This document shows positions 11,775 to 26,300 of a stretch of 64,000 bases of DNA, in pieces. Numbering within the stretch: the stretch's first letter is position 1; every line of letters starts with the position of its first letter. The notes below the pieces were generated by a model. The model was not told the origin of the DNA. It saw only the letters and a list, made by a program, of their open reading frames with translations, and made no database searches. Location: the NCBI GenBank assembly GCA_945859605.1, contig OX243816.1, forward strand, positions 40,723,325 through 40,787,324. Direction: 5' to 3'. This DNA comes from Lumbricus rubellus (lineage: Eukaryota; Annelida; Clitellata; Crassiclitellata; Lumbricidae). Made by a program: the position numbers and the translations under genes.

Positions 11775-14700
11775 ACCGTTCTTGGTCCTTCTTATAGGCG
11801 CTGCATCAAAGGCTTTAATTTTTCTCACCTGTTTGTTGCATTCGCTTAATCGGACAAGCGAACCAATTATCATGTGATTTATTTTGATTCCTATGCCAAA
11901 CATAAAAATTATAGTTCACCATGTTGTCACATCTGTAGATATCGACTCAATGTGGTCAACAAAATGAAGCATCAGATGAATTAATTTTTTTAGATATATA
12001 TCCTTCACATAATAAAAATAATGGCATAAATAATATTTATTTTTATTTAATGATGACGGTGATGATGATAATAATAATAATAATAATAATAATAATATAA
12101 AAAAATAATAGTGCGTAAGTCTATAAGTCCCTGAGGGATCATAATATACCTTGGGGCAAAAAAATTAAAATAAACAAATAAAATAATAATAATAATATTA
12201 TCACTATTATAAAAAAAAACCGAGGCAGACCTGATAGGTGCCTGACTGACTGCCAGACAGTCGTTAAAATTCGACTCCTACAGAGTGGGAGTTTCAATTG
12301 ATAATAAACACGAATGTTATCCTGTCGTATAACTATATTAACAATCGGAGACAATAATTTTTTGTACATAAAGAATCTAATACAAATATACTGAAAAAGA
12401 TCGATTTTTGTGGCCATGTCTTGTGTCATATCATGCCATGTGTTTAATTGTCTTTTTAGACGTTTGTGTAGAATATTATTTATGTATCGAGTGCTTTATT
12501 TAGTTTCCATTTATGTTTTATTTATTCTGCCTTCGGGGCTAAAACAGGAGAAAAATTTGTCTATAGCATGCTGGAACAATGGCCAATCCGTCACTGCCTG
12601 CCATGACCATACTGTGCTTTTGTTTTTCTTCTGCTGATCGAAATGCTGACGAAGGCGTGGAGCCTGTACTAGTCCGCGAGAATGTTTCATTGATTTGTAT
12701 GAATTTTTTTACCTCTGAATTACCCAACTGCAGCATGTTTGATTTTTTCTGAGCTGACTAACATCTTCTTCCTCTTTGACCAGTGCAAGAATGAATGAAT
12801 GAATGAATGAATGAATGAATGAATGAATGGATTGTGGGCTCGGTGGTGTAGTGGTGGCGTCGGTGCCATGAAGCCGGATGATTCCAGGTTCGAATCCACC
12901 TCAAGCCGCCACGTAGGGACCGTGAGCAAGTTCTTCACACGCAAGTGATTGTGTGCTTTGGTATGAAATTCCGATGCTGTAGTCGGGAGCGCCTCTGTGT
13001 AGAGAACTTGAAAGGCAATATAGAATTGGAGAAATAAATCAAATAAATGAATAAATAAGAGAGTGCAATGATTCTGATCAGAATATCAGAATAGCTGTGG
13101 TTGTAAAGATCAAGATCCACCACATATAATTATGTACATGTAGGTTGGTGTGCATGTCTGCCTTTATGCCAATAGATAGGTAGCTACATTGTGTATGTAT
13201 GTGAATTGCCTGTATATATGTTTAATTATATGGTGGTGTGTGTGTGTGTGTACAACTGTGCATGTATGTCTGTATAATTATGTATATTGTGGTATTTGCA
13301 TGAATATACATGTTCGAATAACATATATATATAATGCATTTATATTTGTACGGTATTTGCATGAATGCATACATGTGTGGGTACAATGCATGTGTGTACA
13401 ATGCATGTGTGTATTTGAGCTGACGTAGGCATATGTTTGGATATACGTTTAAAAATCCCTCACATGCAACTGACAAAGTCTTTTAACCATCAAACCTACA
13501 TATAAAGGTATACAGGTTTGTCTTGCTGTCTTAAATCATTGTGGTTGCTATCCTAATGCAGATATTAATAATGCAGATATTAATAAAGACAGAACAGGTT
13601 GACTTAGTGCGGACTCATTGAGTTTAGAGGCTTAACGCTGCCCAAGCAAGATCCATGTATGACGTAGCGCCGACTAAGGCCCTTGAACAGTGTTTAATCT
13701 AGTACCCGTCCTCTTGGGGGGGGAATCCAGATTTCTGGGGGGGGGGACAATCGAGCGTCCGGAGGACGGTCGCCGAGGCGCGGAGCGCCGAGAGGGGGAG
13801 GGGTGTGGGGAGGGGGATGTGCCCCTCCCCACCCGAAACTTTTTTGAATTTCCACATTGGAATGGCAGCATTTTAGGCTGTCGTCTTAACAAATTAGCTG
13901 TACTTTTTCAGTGCTGATTAGAGTGGCCTAAGACTTCAATAAATGCACTATGCAATACGAAACTTACAAAAATAATTGCTTTTTGAATTTTAAGATTGTA
14001 ATGGTGCCATTTTAAGATGTCATTTTAGCAAAATAACTGAATTAGGGCCTATTCCAGTAAGCCTACTGATGAAAAAGTGTGTGTGGACTCTGTGGAGGGG
14101 TATGTGCCCTTCCCACCAGAAACTTTTTTGAATTTCTACATTGCAATGGTGTCATTTTAAGCTGTCATCTTAACAAAATAGCTGTACTTTTTCAGTGCTT
14201 ATGAGAGTGGCCTAAGACTTTAATAAATATAGGCTATGCTTACAATAAAAATTTTTTGGGAGTTTCCACATTGTAATGGTACCCTTTTAAGATGTCATTT
14301 GACCAAAATTGCTGAATTATTTCAGTACCGATAAAAAGAGTGTTTTAATAAGATGATATATAATAACTGCAATAATAATTTCCTTCAGAGGATCAGTTCT
14401 GCTGTTGCTGCATGGGTTAATGAATGACTGCAGACCTGAGTATAATAATATTAGACTACTTAAGCTGACTTTTTAGCACTGAAGCAGCTTATCCCTGTTT
14501 CCAAAGATGGTACTGAATTGCTGACCTGGACACACTGCAGAATTCGTAACAAATGGTACACAAACCAACCAAGAACTAATGAACTACAGATATCAAAATC
14601 TGGAAGCTTTGCAATAATGATGTTGTTTTACTAGATGTTCAAAGATCAAAACATTTGAAATTTGTCAGTTTGAATTTTGAAAGAAAGCACTGCAGAGAAG

Positions 14701-17700
14701 CCATTAACTTTAGTTGTACAAAAATAGTATTTGTACAAATATTTTCAGTAAGTTATACTCATTGTAACAAGATTGTATAATTTGCATCATACATTATAAT
14801 AGTCAATAATAACAATATAATCATATACACTATTAAATATATTAAATCTATTGTTATCATATAAATAGTAAATAATATCACAGTATATTATAACAGTTCA
14901 TGTAATACAATGATGTAAAGAGCAACTAAAAATTACCATAATTTTATCAACTGTTTCTGGAGTGGATGTCATCTCTGTTTTTACTTTGACAAAAATAGTA
15001 TTTGTACAAATATATACAGTAAATTATACTCATTGCAATATGATAGTATCATATACTATATTAGTAAATAATAGTCTTATATATAATCATCTAACAGTAA
15101 ATAATATCACGGTATATTATAACACTTCTTGTAGAACAATGATATAAACAGTTCTAAAAACCATTATCATTTCGTAAAAATTTTCTGGGGGGGGGAAATG
15201 TCAATCCTGGGGGGGGGAACTTTCCCCCCCCCCAGAGACGTCTAGATTAAACACTGGCCCTTGAATTAGATGGAGTAGACCAGGAGCACCTCTGAGAGGT
15301 TTATGGAGTCGATATTTAGATGACGATATTTAGATGACGCACATACAAAGGTACTTAATGGAGTGGCAGTCATTATTATAACGGGCAGCCTTGGTCAAGG
15401 ATCTCACCCAACCAATAATCTTTTAACAAAGAACAGGGGTTGTGCCTTGTGTTTGGCTTTCGAGTGGTGCTTTAGAAGTTTGAAGACAGTGGCGGCGCCA
15501 CCATAGAGGTCACGCCAGGTCACTTGACTTAACTGTCTGTTTTACTCATTACATGCCTTATGACCTGCCATATATTATTTAGAGTTTTTAATAGCTTCTT
15601 CTCATTCGATGTTTTCAACCTGCTGAAGGACGCCAATGACCCTGACGTGACCTGAGTAAATTACAATGGCTGCTGGTGCCGCCACTGTTTGGAGAATAGG
15701 ATTACTATAATACTATTATTAGTGTGGCCATAGGGCGGCAAATGGAATGGTAACCATTCCAATAATAAATCAATGAGCAATTAGTTGAGTTGAGGGCTAT
15801 TCCCTCGTGTTTACTTTGCTAAATTATTTTAATGTCTTCGATGTCGTAATTGACACTTGTAATTACCTAGTATGCAGTCTGCCAGTCACAGCCAGTGTCC
15901 ATAATGATTTTGTCATAAATCTAGCCAGGGGCGAATCCAGTGGGCTAATCCAGCCCTGGGTCCCCAATGCGCCCCCCCCCATTCAGAGATTTGCACAGCA
16001 CGTGCCCTCTCCCCCCTCATCAGGTTTCAACAAGCTGTCAATCAATGCAGCAAGAAAAGAAGGTGAGGGAGAGAGAAAAGGTAGCATATGACTATAAAAA
16101 CCGGAATTGCGAAATTTGGGGGAGAAAGACAAAAAAGCAAAGGTCATCAGTCTAGCTTTTATTTTGAGTTGACATATGAAATAATTTAGCAACACATACT
16201 ATTTTTACATAGTCGAGACCACACATTACATTCGTCATAGAAAAAGTGTATTTACGTGGTTTTTATCTTTCAGCGTTCTTTTAAATCTGGAACGATGAGT
16301 AAAGTATCTGACAGTGGGAAACCCCTTCGTCATCACAATTCTGCTCAGTTTCCATTGCGAGGCAGCGATCGATCTCCAGAACGAGGTATTTATTCGTCTT
16401 TGTTCAATTGATCAATAATAGTCTTTGGGTTGGAGTTGTGGGTAGGTGGGTAAGTGAGAAATTGACCGTTATTTTTCGAAATTTGTTTATTCCACAATAC
16501 AAGTATTACAGCTGCAGTCTTGTACTAACTGGTTTTTGTCTGGTCTTTCTTGATTATTACTCAATGCATGATTGTGTTTGTTAGTCGATTAATACTTAGA
16601 TAATAGTATAATATGATTTTGCAGTTGCATTGTAGTGACATGACACTTTGTTAATACTGCATGTTTGCACATTACTTTTCACGTTTCTCAGCTATTGTAG
16701 CTAGATTTCATGTCTTTGAGACCTTTGGCTTTCAGGCTGTATACAGTAACAGTGTTTGTTTTGACATTATACTTCGTTGATTCTTTTCATGTTTTCATTT
16801 CACAATTAGTAATCTGAGCCATGTACTTGGTCTTTTCTCTTTCTTCATGTGTAGAGATTAAAGTATTTTGAGATGGTTTTCATTTATTGTTACTTCTAGT
16901 TTTTATTATAATGTTTCTAGCTGTATTGGCCATGGGGCTTAATTTACAAATCGAGTTTAAAGCATGTTCCTACTTCCTTACTTACTTGATCATCCGTTAA
17001 TGAAGTAAATGACATGAAGAGTCTGTAATGCGTAAATGTGAAGAGTCTGTACTAGTTTACCACATCCTATTATTTCCCAGTCTTCAAATCATAATGGATG
17101 AATTCCAAGGACCTAGGCACAGGACCAGTTTACCACAGTGTAAATACTGCTTTCCTTCCAATTCTCATCTTATGCTGGTACAAATTTTGACCCCATGGTT
17201 GATAAGACAAGCAGGTGCTTGCAAACTGCTTCTCTATAAGTGAGTAAACATAGGGTCTGATCAGCAGGCTCAGACCTGCAACTTTTGGATACTTGATCCA
17301 GTGTGATACCATTGGACCATGGCGTCACATTCTTTGTAGTGCTACATTCTTTGTAGTGCGTAGTTTGACCATTTCACAATGTCTCAGAAACAGTGTTTTC
17401 AGCAGGAAGGCCAGTTCTTTGACTGGCCTTAAACTTTACTAATAATGTAGAGTTGGACCAGTTTAAGAGATGGTCAACCTATGTACAAGAGTGCGTAAGC
17501 TTCTGAGCATGTTTGTGTGTATGTTTGTGTCTGTGTGTCTATTTCTATTTGTCTGTGTGTTGGTTTGTCTGTTTGTGTTTGTGTGTTTGTTTGTTTGTTT
17601 GTTTGTTTGTGTCTATCTTATCTGTATGTGAGTGTGTGTTTGTATGTGTGTCTGTGTATGTGTGTGTCTGTGTGTGTTTGTCTGTGTGTATTTGTCTGTG

Positions 17701-20238
17701 TATGTGTTTGTATGTATCTAAGTGTGTGTCTAATTAACTGTGTGTGTGTGTTTGTCTGTGTGTGTTTGTCTGTATCTGAGTGTGTCTATGTGTGTCTGTT
17801 TGCCTGTGTATCGTTCATTGTTAGTGTTGTTTCTTTTAACCGTTGATCTTTTTCTTGAGCAGGTCTTAAAGGACGAGGTTCTGTGCTAGACTTCTGGGAA
17901 CTCAATTCACCCAAGCCTCCTCCCCCTCCTCCTCCTACTCGCCACTCTCCTCCTCGTCCACCTCCTACTCCAGGCCCTGCTGCTGCTGCTCACAATCCAC
18001 CCTCTCGCCCCGGCTCAACTGACCTTCTCATGACCCTGTCCATGACTTGGCCCTCAGCCCCGCTCTTCCAGGACTATGCCAATGACCCACCGCCGCCGCC
18101 GATGCCAGATCCGATATATCGCAGTTCAGGCTCAGGTATACATAATGGATCCTCTTGGAACAACGACCTCCACACACCCTGCCAGCATCTACATGGCATC
18201 AGCTGTAACCCAGATGGACTCCATACGGGTCCTCTATGCAGGGCCGCCGAGAGAAGGATAGGGGCAAATGCCCATTGGCCCAGCGACTTTTAGGGGCCCG
18301 GGCTAGGTGGTTATAATATTATATAGAAAAGTTTATGATTTATACCTTTTTAAATATATTATTGCAGAGAATTAAAGTTCTACAATAATTTAGACGTGAA
18401 ATTAAACTTCAAATTACAACTGAATGAAATCCCAATCTATGTATAAGTATTAAAAAATTTTGTAAGTCATGCATCTGCACTTAAAATTATCATTTCAATT
18501 TGTTTAGAAAAATTTGTTTCTCATTAATCCTTGAGATAGGTTAGTTGCTCGTGAACTTCAAATTACAATTGAATGAAATCACAATCTGTAAATATAAAAT
18601 TGTAAAAATATAAAAATATGAATATAAAAATATAAATATATAAAAATATAAATAAAAAATTGTAGGTCATGCACTTTTATCAGTGCTTCAATTTGTTTAG
18701 AAAATAATTTGTTTCTCATTAATCTTTGAGATAGGTTAAGGAAGCTCGTGACTGCTCTGCTTAGGGGCCCAGAATGTCTCTCTCGTCAGCCCTGCCCATG
18801 TGGGATGTGGGATGAGGGGTCATGCAGATGGGCTCCATATGGGCATGCTGGCAGGGAATTTGCATTGCCAGTTGGCCGCTTTTGTTTATAAATAAGGCAT
18901 TCTGTTACTAGTTAAGAGTTTTGCTTTGTCTAGAGTGGGGATGGGCAACATAGGACCCACAAACCGAGACCAGGGCCGGCTCCTGGGGTGCCTTTGAACT
19001 GGCTCTTGACATCTCTTCTAACTTTGTACTGTACTTAGCACTTGGGAAACTTTTATCCATTTTTTTTATTTTAAGAACTGAATTAACTTACAACACATTT
19101 TGAATTGTATTGTATGACAGTTGTTAAGTTTATATGATTAGGTTTTCGTCATAAAACTATTGTCATTTACTTTGATGGCTATCCTTAAATTGTTAGATTG
19201 AATAAAAAATAATAAAATTAATATTGGCTCATTGTCTGGGACAAGTGAATCTGTAAATATTTGCTCACTGTTGGCATGTAAGGCCCTGACCGACCCCATG
19301 TAATCTTACTCATAAATATATTTAAGGTTGTTTATGGGTTCAAATACGCAAAATGAATAATTTCGGAGTTTCTAAAAACTAATTCAGTCTACTTTGAGAC
19401 CATGTCCAAATGGACCTTTCCCCATTTTCCTCTGGCTACAGCTCTAATCTTAGAGCAGCCGTCTGCTAAAAGAAGTTGCCCATGCCTATCTAGACTTGTT
19501 ACGTTCGTGTATAGTACGAAACTATTAAGTATGTATTTAATGTACCTTACAAAAGTTTATCACAGTCAGTAATAGAAGGCTCTTACAGGATTCATTTAGC
19601 TGTTCATACTGCGACTTTTGGGCTACTTTTTTGGTGCGATCTCGCGACCAATCAATCCCCCAAATTTTCTAACCCTGCTCGTCCCTAGCATTGTATGGTC
19701 TATCGACCGCCACGCCACGTTTGCCCGAACTGTCTACGTGCACCCAGTGGCTTTGTGAATAGCCGGACGTGCGTCATCTTCTGCCATGTCATTGTCTGCC
19801 GTTGTTGGCTCCATGCTTTTGTGCAGAGGACTTAGGCGCCTTATTTATTGTGTTATATATGCCTACGTCGTTAGTTAATACAATTCAAATGAATGCGTTC
19901 AGCTTAACCAAGACAGAGACTCTGGCAAACAACAGCAAAGGAGATAATCTTTTGACCATATCTCAAGAAGTCATTGACATGTGTTAGGGCAACCCAGGAC
20001 GCACGTATTTATTGTTATTCAAAGCCAACTGTTGATACACTGTATGTGTTCTATTGCCTTTGATTATAAAATTATTATTATGCTTGCTATTAAAGCAAAT
20101 CAACGCTTTGAAGTTGTGTAGGCGGCCTGTATTCACTAATCTACGACTTGTTATTGTTATTTTAATAGAATTGTTTTAATCTCGTGTATAAAAAGAAACG
20201 CCTATAAGTTATGAGTGTGCATTAGTTGTGATGACGAC

Positions 20239-20317
<79 letters not shown>

Positions 20318-23300
20318 GTGATGGTGATGGTGATGGTGATGGTGATGGTGATGGTGATGGTTATGATGATGATGATGATGATGATGAGTGAAGCTGAACT
20401 TGCTCATCTCAAGTTAAGTATAGGCCTAACTGTATATTGTATAAACGAAGATAAGATTGTCCAACTGTTTTTTTGTTGCTTGCTCGTGTGATAATAGCTT
20501 CATCAGCATAAACTGGCCTGCTTTCTATCAGCTCACTTTGCATTACCTTGCCATGTATATATATATATGATATGTTATATATTCTATATATATACTTATA
20601 TATTATATATAATACATATTATATCTAACCTTACCCAGTTTTACTTTACCTTGCCATAACTTAAATTTCATAACCTTTCTTCACCTTGTTTTGTTTATAA
20701 TGTGACCCTACCTGACTTAATCTTATATTCACCTTAATTTGTTTTTCATCACTTTGTTTTGGATATTCACCCAAAAAATCTACCACTAATCAGGAAAGCG
20801 ACTCTGCGATGATTCTAAGTTTCTTGTGGAACTGTTTTTTATTTATATGGTTAGTTAAGTCTTTTTTATTTCATTTTACCTATTATAATATCAGTTGTTC
20901 ATCCGAGTTGTAGCTGAATATTTGATTTTGTTCGTTTGGTTTTGCATTGATTTTTGAATTAATATTAAGGGCTGTTTCTTGCATACCCAAATGTGATTTG
21001 CCTCTGGTATCTCATTGCTTAGAGTTCACAGATTAAGTCCATAATTAAGCGTTGCTTGCTTATGGATATATTTATGTAATTTGGATCTTCGTCAGTTCTA
21101 CTATTCTTGTAATAAAATTATGTATAGATCATCCTTGAATTGAAATCAGTAAATGATGATGAGATGATGATCTAGCCTGCTTTGCTTTTCTTTACTTATT
21201 TTACTCTTTTGCTATATGGTTGGTACAGACTAATTGTAATCGATTTAATTGTAAAATTTAATCAAATTTAATCGATTATTGAATTAAATTCAATTAATTT
21301 GATCTAGATTATGTACAAAAATAAGATTTTTAAAGTTAATTGAAAATTAATAACTGAAACATTAATTGATCAAATTTTTACAATTTATCAATTAATTAAT
21401 CATTAAAATCGGAAGCCCTTTATTTTACCTTTATTTACCTTGCTTAGCGTAATTTGCCTTTGTAAAATATCGTATTTTACTCTGTCTTTTTGTTTCCATA
21501 AGGGGCTGTCCATTGAATTATAACATAACATACGCAGGGAGTGGGAGGAGTCACCGGATTTAGGCATTTTGCATATCGGTGCGTACAGCTGAGGGAGGTT
21601 CTCAACAAAATGTATGTACACAAAATAGATTTTTTCAAATTATGGCATCTACATTAACCTATTTATAACTCTGTGTTAGATATAGCCGTCCGATGGCATT
21701 TGCTTGATTAGTTGATTACATTATAATTAAATTCTGTTCAGATCTTATAAGGGGGGGGGGGTAGAGAAGCTTTTTTATTGATTCATGGTGGTGGCTTTCC
21801 ACTAAATGTAAATGTTCGTACAGGGGTGGGGTCGAACATACAATTATTTTGTGTGCATAGTAATATATGGATGGCCCCAATCTATTGATCATAATAATAT
21901 TATTATCATATGAACTGTGAAATTGATTGAAATTCTGATTGACTTTCGATTGAATCTCACAGGTGGTCAGTTGGAAGGAGAAATTCATCCATTCCACAAG
22001 AAACCAATGCCAGTTCGAACCCAGTCGTCCTCAAAGAAAACTGCTTCTGCCGGGGGTGGTGGCAGTGGCAGTGGTGGGAGTCTGCCACCCGGCCTCCCAT
22101 CTTCTGTACCTTTCTTGGAGAGCCAGACCGTTGCCAATGGCAACCGCTTTCCAGAGACTTCATCGGCAAAAGGAGAAGACGATGTTGTTGAAACGCAAGA
22201 TGAAGTGAGTAGAGACGATAATATAGTTTCAGACTAGACTAAGTAAGTGAGTAAGAAAGGAAGGTGCAGTGGAAGTAAGCAAGTAATAAATAATGAAGTA
22301 TTTAAGAGTGTAGTTAATGTCTATTGTTTTGTGTATGGCTAGCATGTTATGGACAATGTACTTTGGGCAATAATTGCAGATACATTTAAGATGTATTGTA
22401 TGAGCATAACATGACGAAATGCAGTACAGTGAGCAATCCAGATGTGTGTGGAAAATGACCAAATGGGGTTTTAGGATGAAGGGTTTTTGGGTTAAGACCA
22501 AGACTCAGATGGGGCAACAACCGGTAACCAACGCTGCATTTCTTACAACGGATGTGCAGGTCTTTCACAAAGCTGAAAAAATCTGCACTTTCATAAATCC
22601 TATTCCAATTCCTTCTGTTTCGTTTACGTCTCTTAGCTCGAAACCCGATTCACCATTATCACCGTCTGAATTTCTAACTGCTTGATTCTTTACTCAAAAA
22701 ATTGCAATTCATGTTTGAGTTTAATTTATATGAATATGAAAATATCTATAACATCTTTTCTATTATATAATACATGCAAATGTACATATGTGTATGCATG
22801 CAGATATATATATTATATATATATATATATATTACAATTGTACAGCTATAGGATAAGTTAGTCTTTTTTAGATGAACAATTCGCTGAAGCAGATTCGTCA
22901 CAGTGCCTCAAAGAAGCAGTTGAACAAGTTCTTTGAGAAGCAAGAGAGTCGAGAATCCATGAGAAGAGCCAGTCATCAGAAATCCCAGGACGACAAGGAC
23001 TTCATGGATAAGAACGACAGAGGGTAAGAAGCCTGGGTGTCTCTTGAAGGGATTCTAAAGTTTGGAATCTCCACTTGAGTCTTTGAATTTTTTAGCCACC
23101 AATTGAAGTTTCTCAAGTGGGATAAATTGAAAGTCATGAAGTTTTGTTGAATTCGAAGTTATGGTTTTGTTGTGCGATTAGAATAATGGATTAAGAGTTT
23201 AGAAAGACAGTGAAATAGGTTTAAATTTTAAAAGATTTTACGGTTCAAAACTATGGTTCCTTGTTCTAAACAAGAGTTGGCTGTTGTGAATTGGGATTCC

Positions 23301-26300
23301 AAAGATTAACTCTGAGCTTTAAATACTGGTTCGAACCCAATTTGTGATATTGGAATATGGAAGTGTTTGAGACTTTCAATTCATCTTTAAGGATTCTTGA
23401 GAAGTGTTTGAGTGTTGTAAGTTGGGTTAAAGTTGTTTGTGGTGTATTTTGACAGAAGCAATCATTTATTTGAGTATTTTCCAAGAATGATTGATGATGA
23501 TTATTCTTGATGATTTTCTTATCCCTCTGAAGATCTTACAAGTCTCATTTGTTCTTATTAATTGCTAAATTATGGTCAGTCGTTTATTGCATGTCATTGA
23601 TTAATCAAGGTCTGAAAGCTTTGTTGTTCCATAGTTTGTTTGGTCTATTGTCATGCCAATTTGATGATCTCCTCTATGATCATTGCGATCTGTGATCATT
23701 CAGTGATCATAGATCTCTGATCAAGTGATCATTCTTGAATCTGTGATCAAAGACTTTTCAAGTCACTTGGTATTACATGCTCTTTGTCTGTTTTGTGGTT
23801 GTTCATTGAATTTAGTTTAATGCTTATAGTTTTTGGGACTAGACGTATTTTTGCGAGTGTTCATTCAATCATTGACTCATTCATTCGTTCATTCACTTAT
23901 TCATTCATCGATCAATTCATTATTTTCTCACTCATTTTATTCGTTTGCTCCTCATTTATTTTTTGACTTGATCAACTATTCTTCAATCATTCATTCACTT
24001 ATTCATTCATTTAGTTATTCACTAATTCACCAATGCAATTGTTTATTTCTTCATTCATTTATCAATCAATCCATCAATCAATTGTTTTATTGTAGCCAAC
24101 CGTTGGTACAATAACAAGTTATTCACTCGTTTATCCATACACTCATTCATTCACTCACTCTGGTCATTCATGGTTTTTGTGTGATACAGTGTCCAATTGG
24201 TTAGAGTGCTTTTGCCTCATAATGTGGAGAGAGTGAGTTCCTGTCCCCTAAACCCCTCCCCTGAGAAATGCCTGCTTCCTGGCGCTAATTGATTCCATTG
24301 TTTATCATTATTGTTATAATAAAAAAAAGCTTAATTCTTCATAAAGGTGACCAAATTCTTATACGGACTGAATAAATTGATAGTTCCGACATTGTGTAAA
24401 ATCAATATTATATAATAGAGCTTTTATTCAATCCTGAGCCACTTGTTTTATATTTTGGGGGGGCACGAGGTATATTATGTGATCCCTTATGGACTTACGC
24501 CCTAATTACTAAAATAAAAACATCTGGAACGGCACCTAGTCGTCGTTATTATTATTATTATTATTAATATTTAACCGGAATGTTTTATTTTTAGATTTAT
24601 CTGTTATAGATCCATTAATTTTTAGTATCCTTAGGGCGACCGGTTCATGGCCCTGGGTAGCCCAGACAAGCAACAGCACTGTAGCTTTGGAATATTATTA
24701 TTACTACTACTACTACTATTATTATTATTTATGTAATACCTCGCCCAGTCGTCTACTTCACGGCGTCGAAGCGCAAGCCTGGCGACAGATAACAGCTTTC
24801 AAGTGTTGTTTGAATGTGATTTATGATCAGTTCTGCTCTTGAACAATGAAGACATAATATTGATCAGTGGCTCTGCTGAATGGCGGTTCAGCCAGTCGTT
24901 AAGTTGTTTGCATGTTTATTTTCGCGTCAAAATGGAGATTTATTATTAGGCCACTTAGGCAGCTCGTCTCTAATGACATCGTTGCTGTTTATTATTATGG
25001 GTTGGACTATTAATGGCTTCAAAATAATCTTTGCCACAATTTGTATGTCTGTGTCTTAAACTCCAACTTTGGTCTGACTTCAAACAGACTCTGGCCTTAT
25101 GATCACAGTCAGTGGTACACTTGATGACTCTCTGTTAGGCTTGCGCCAGAGGTAACAAACATTTTTAATGGTGGGCCAGTGACGACATATTCCCTGCAGT
25201 GGCGGCCCATGGTGCTGAAGGAGTCCGAGTGGAAATTGAAGTGGGGGGTATAGGAGGGCCCGTCCCCAGGAAATTTGACAGAAGCGAACCTTGAATGGTA
25301 CATTTTTGGCATACAATCGTTCAATTATGCTAAGAAAATTTTAATTTTGATCTTCATTTTTAGTCGCGACCATCGGAAAACAGTCTTTAAGTTTGGCTCA
25401 TTGGGCCAGTAAACACTAAACATGGTCAGTGGACCAGATATTGCCCGGGGGAACCAGCTTCCAGACACCCTTAGTTTTCACCAATGCACACACACGGTAT
25501 GTAATGTTAGGCTAATAAAAATCTCAGAGGAGACTTGAACATTTAACACTTCCTGATTTTTTTAAGACACTCGACAAACCAGCCCAACAGCGCAGGCCCC
25601 ATGGAGTTTACTCAACGGAAATTTATTGACACTCGACTTGCTTGTTGATACTAATTTCTAGTGGAACTTCAGACGTTGTGCCGGAGCAGACGACGGGTCT
25701 TCAGCACGGTCCGCGCAAGCGCCTCAGCGGTCCAGTCGCTTCGTACCATCAGACAGACAGCGCCGCGACCAACTCCGAGTTCAATCCGCTGAGTGGGGTA
25801 ACGTTTCGGGATAATCCCACCTCGGATGTGGCGGTCGTTGGAAGAGGATACACGGCGGATGACGATGCCAACAATCCACTGCTGTCCATTCACAGGTCGT
25901 CGCCGGCGATGATGCAAACGAAACGAAACAAAGACCGCAGGAGGTTTCAGAAAGGTTTGCGACCGCTGATTCTCATTCAAGGCTTCGGTTCTGTTGTTTG
26001 TGCAAGTGAGATCAGGATTGTTTCTTTCTTTCTTAGGCAGTGGGATTATTCTTGCCCGCGCCATCTATTCCACTTTGCAGCGTTGCTGATTTACCTGATT
26101 TTATTTAAGATCGCTTGTTTACATGTTATGCCTATAATTATGCTTGTCTGTCTGTCTGTATGTATGTCTATATGTATGCATGTAAGTAACTATGTATGTA
26201 TGTGCTGTGTTTATGTATAAAGTATATATAATTATGTATGATATCATGTTTGATTGGAATCAATTTATATGTAGCATATTACTGTATTTCATAATGTCTA

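Larger units (their letters stand above)
5261..16273. other. Intron 1 of the TOGARAM1-like gene (11 kb)
   Basis: No credible coding exon was seen. It holds a repeat fragment (5325-5510), a mariner relic, two hAT-like MITEs, a 1.6-kb DNA element, a SINE and several microsatellites, listed separately. The stretches 5511-7130, 8396-8850, 8990-9190 and 11780-12050 show nothing I recognise apart from simple AT or TG richness. Confidence 0.8.
16386..17862. other. Intron 2
   Basis: Contains a SINE-like tRNA head on the minus strand and a long TG/TCTG array near the 3' end. No further coding exon seen. Confidence 0.7.
18136..21962. other. Intron 3
   Basis: Holds two probable DNA elements (18239-18794 and 18935-19488), a GAT array, AT repeats and an AT-rich dispersed repeat. 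19490-20220 and 20630-21235 show nothing recognisable. Confidence 0.7.
23024..25661. other. Intron 5
   Basis: Contains an ATTC-type array (23860-24170), a tRNA-like SINE fragment (24185-24290) and (TTA)n runs near 24545 and 24695. 25190-25450 has CAGTGGCGGCCC at its left, resembling a hAT-like end, without a matched partner. Confidence 0.7.

Noticed and set aside
12836..13035. Functional tRNA gene
   Set aside because: A and B boxes are present, but no complete cloverleaf; the shared downstream body marks a SINE.
25190..25450. Possible hAT-like element starting CAGTGGCGGCCC
   Set aside because: No matching right end or target duplication found.
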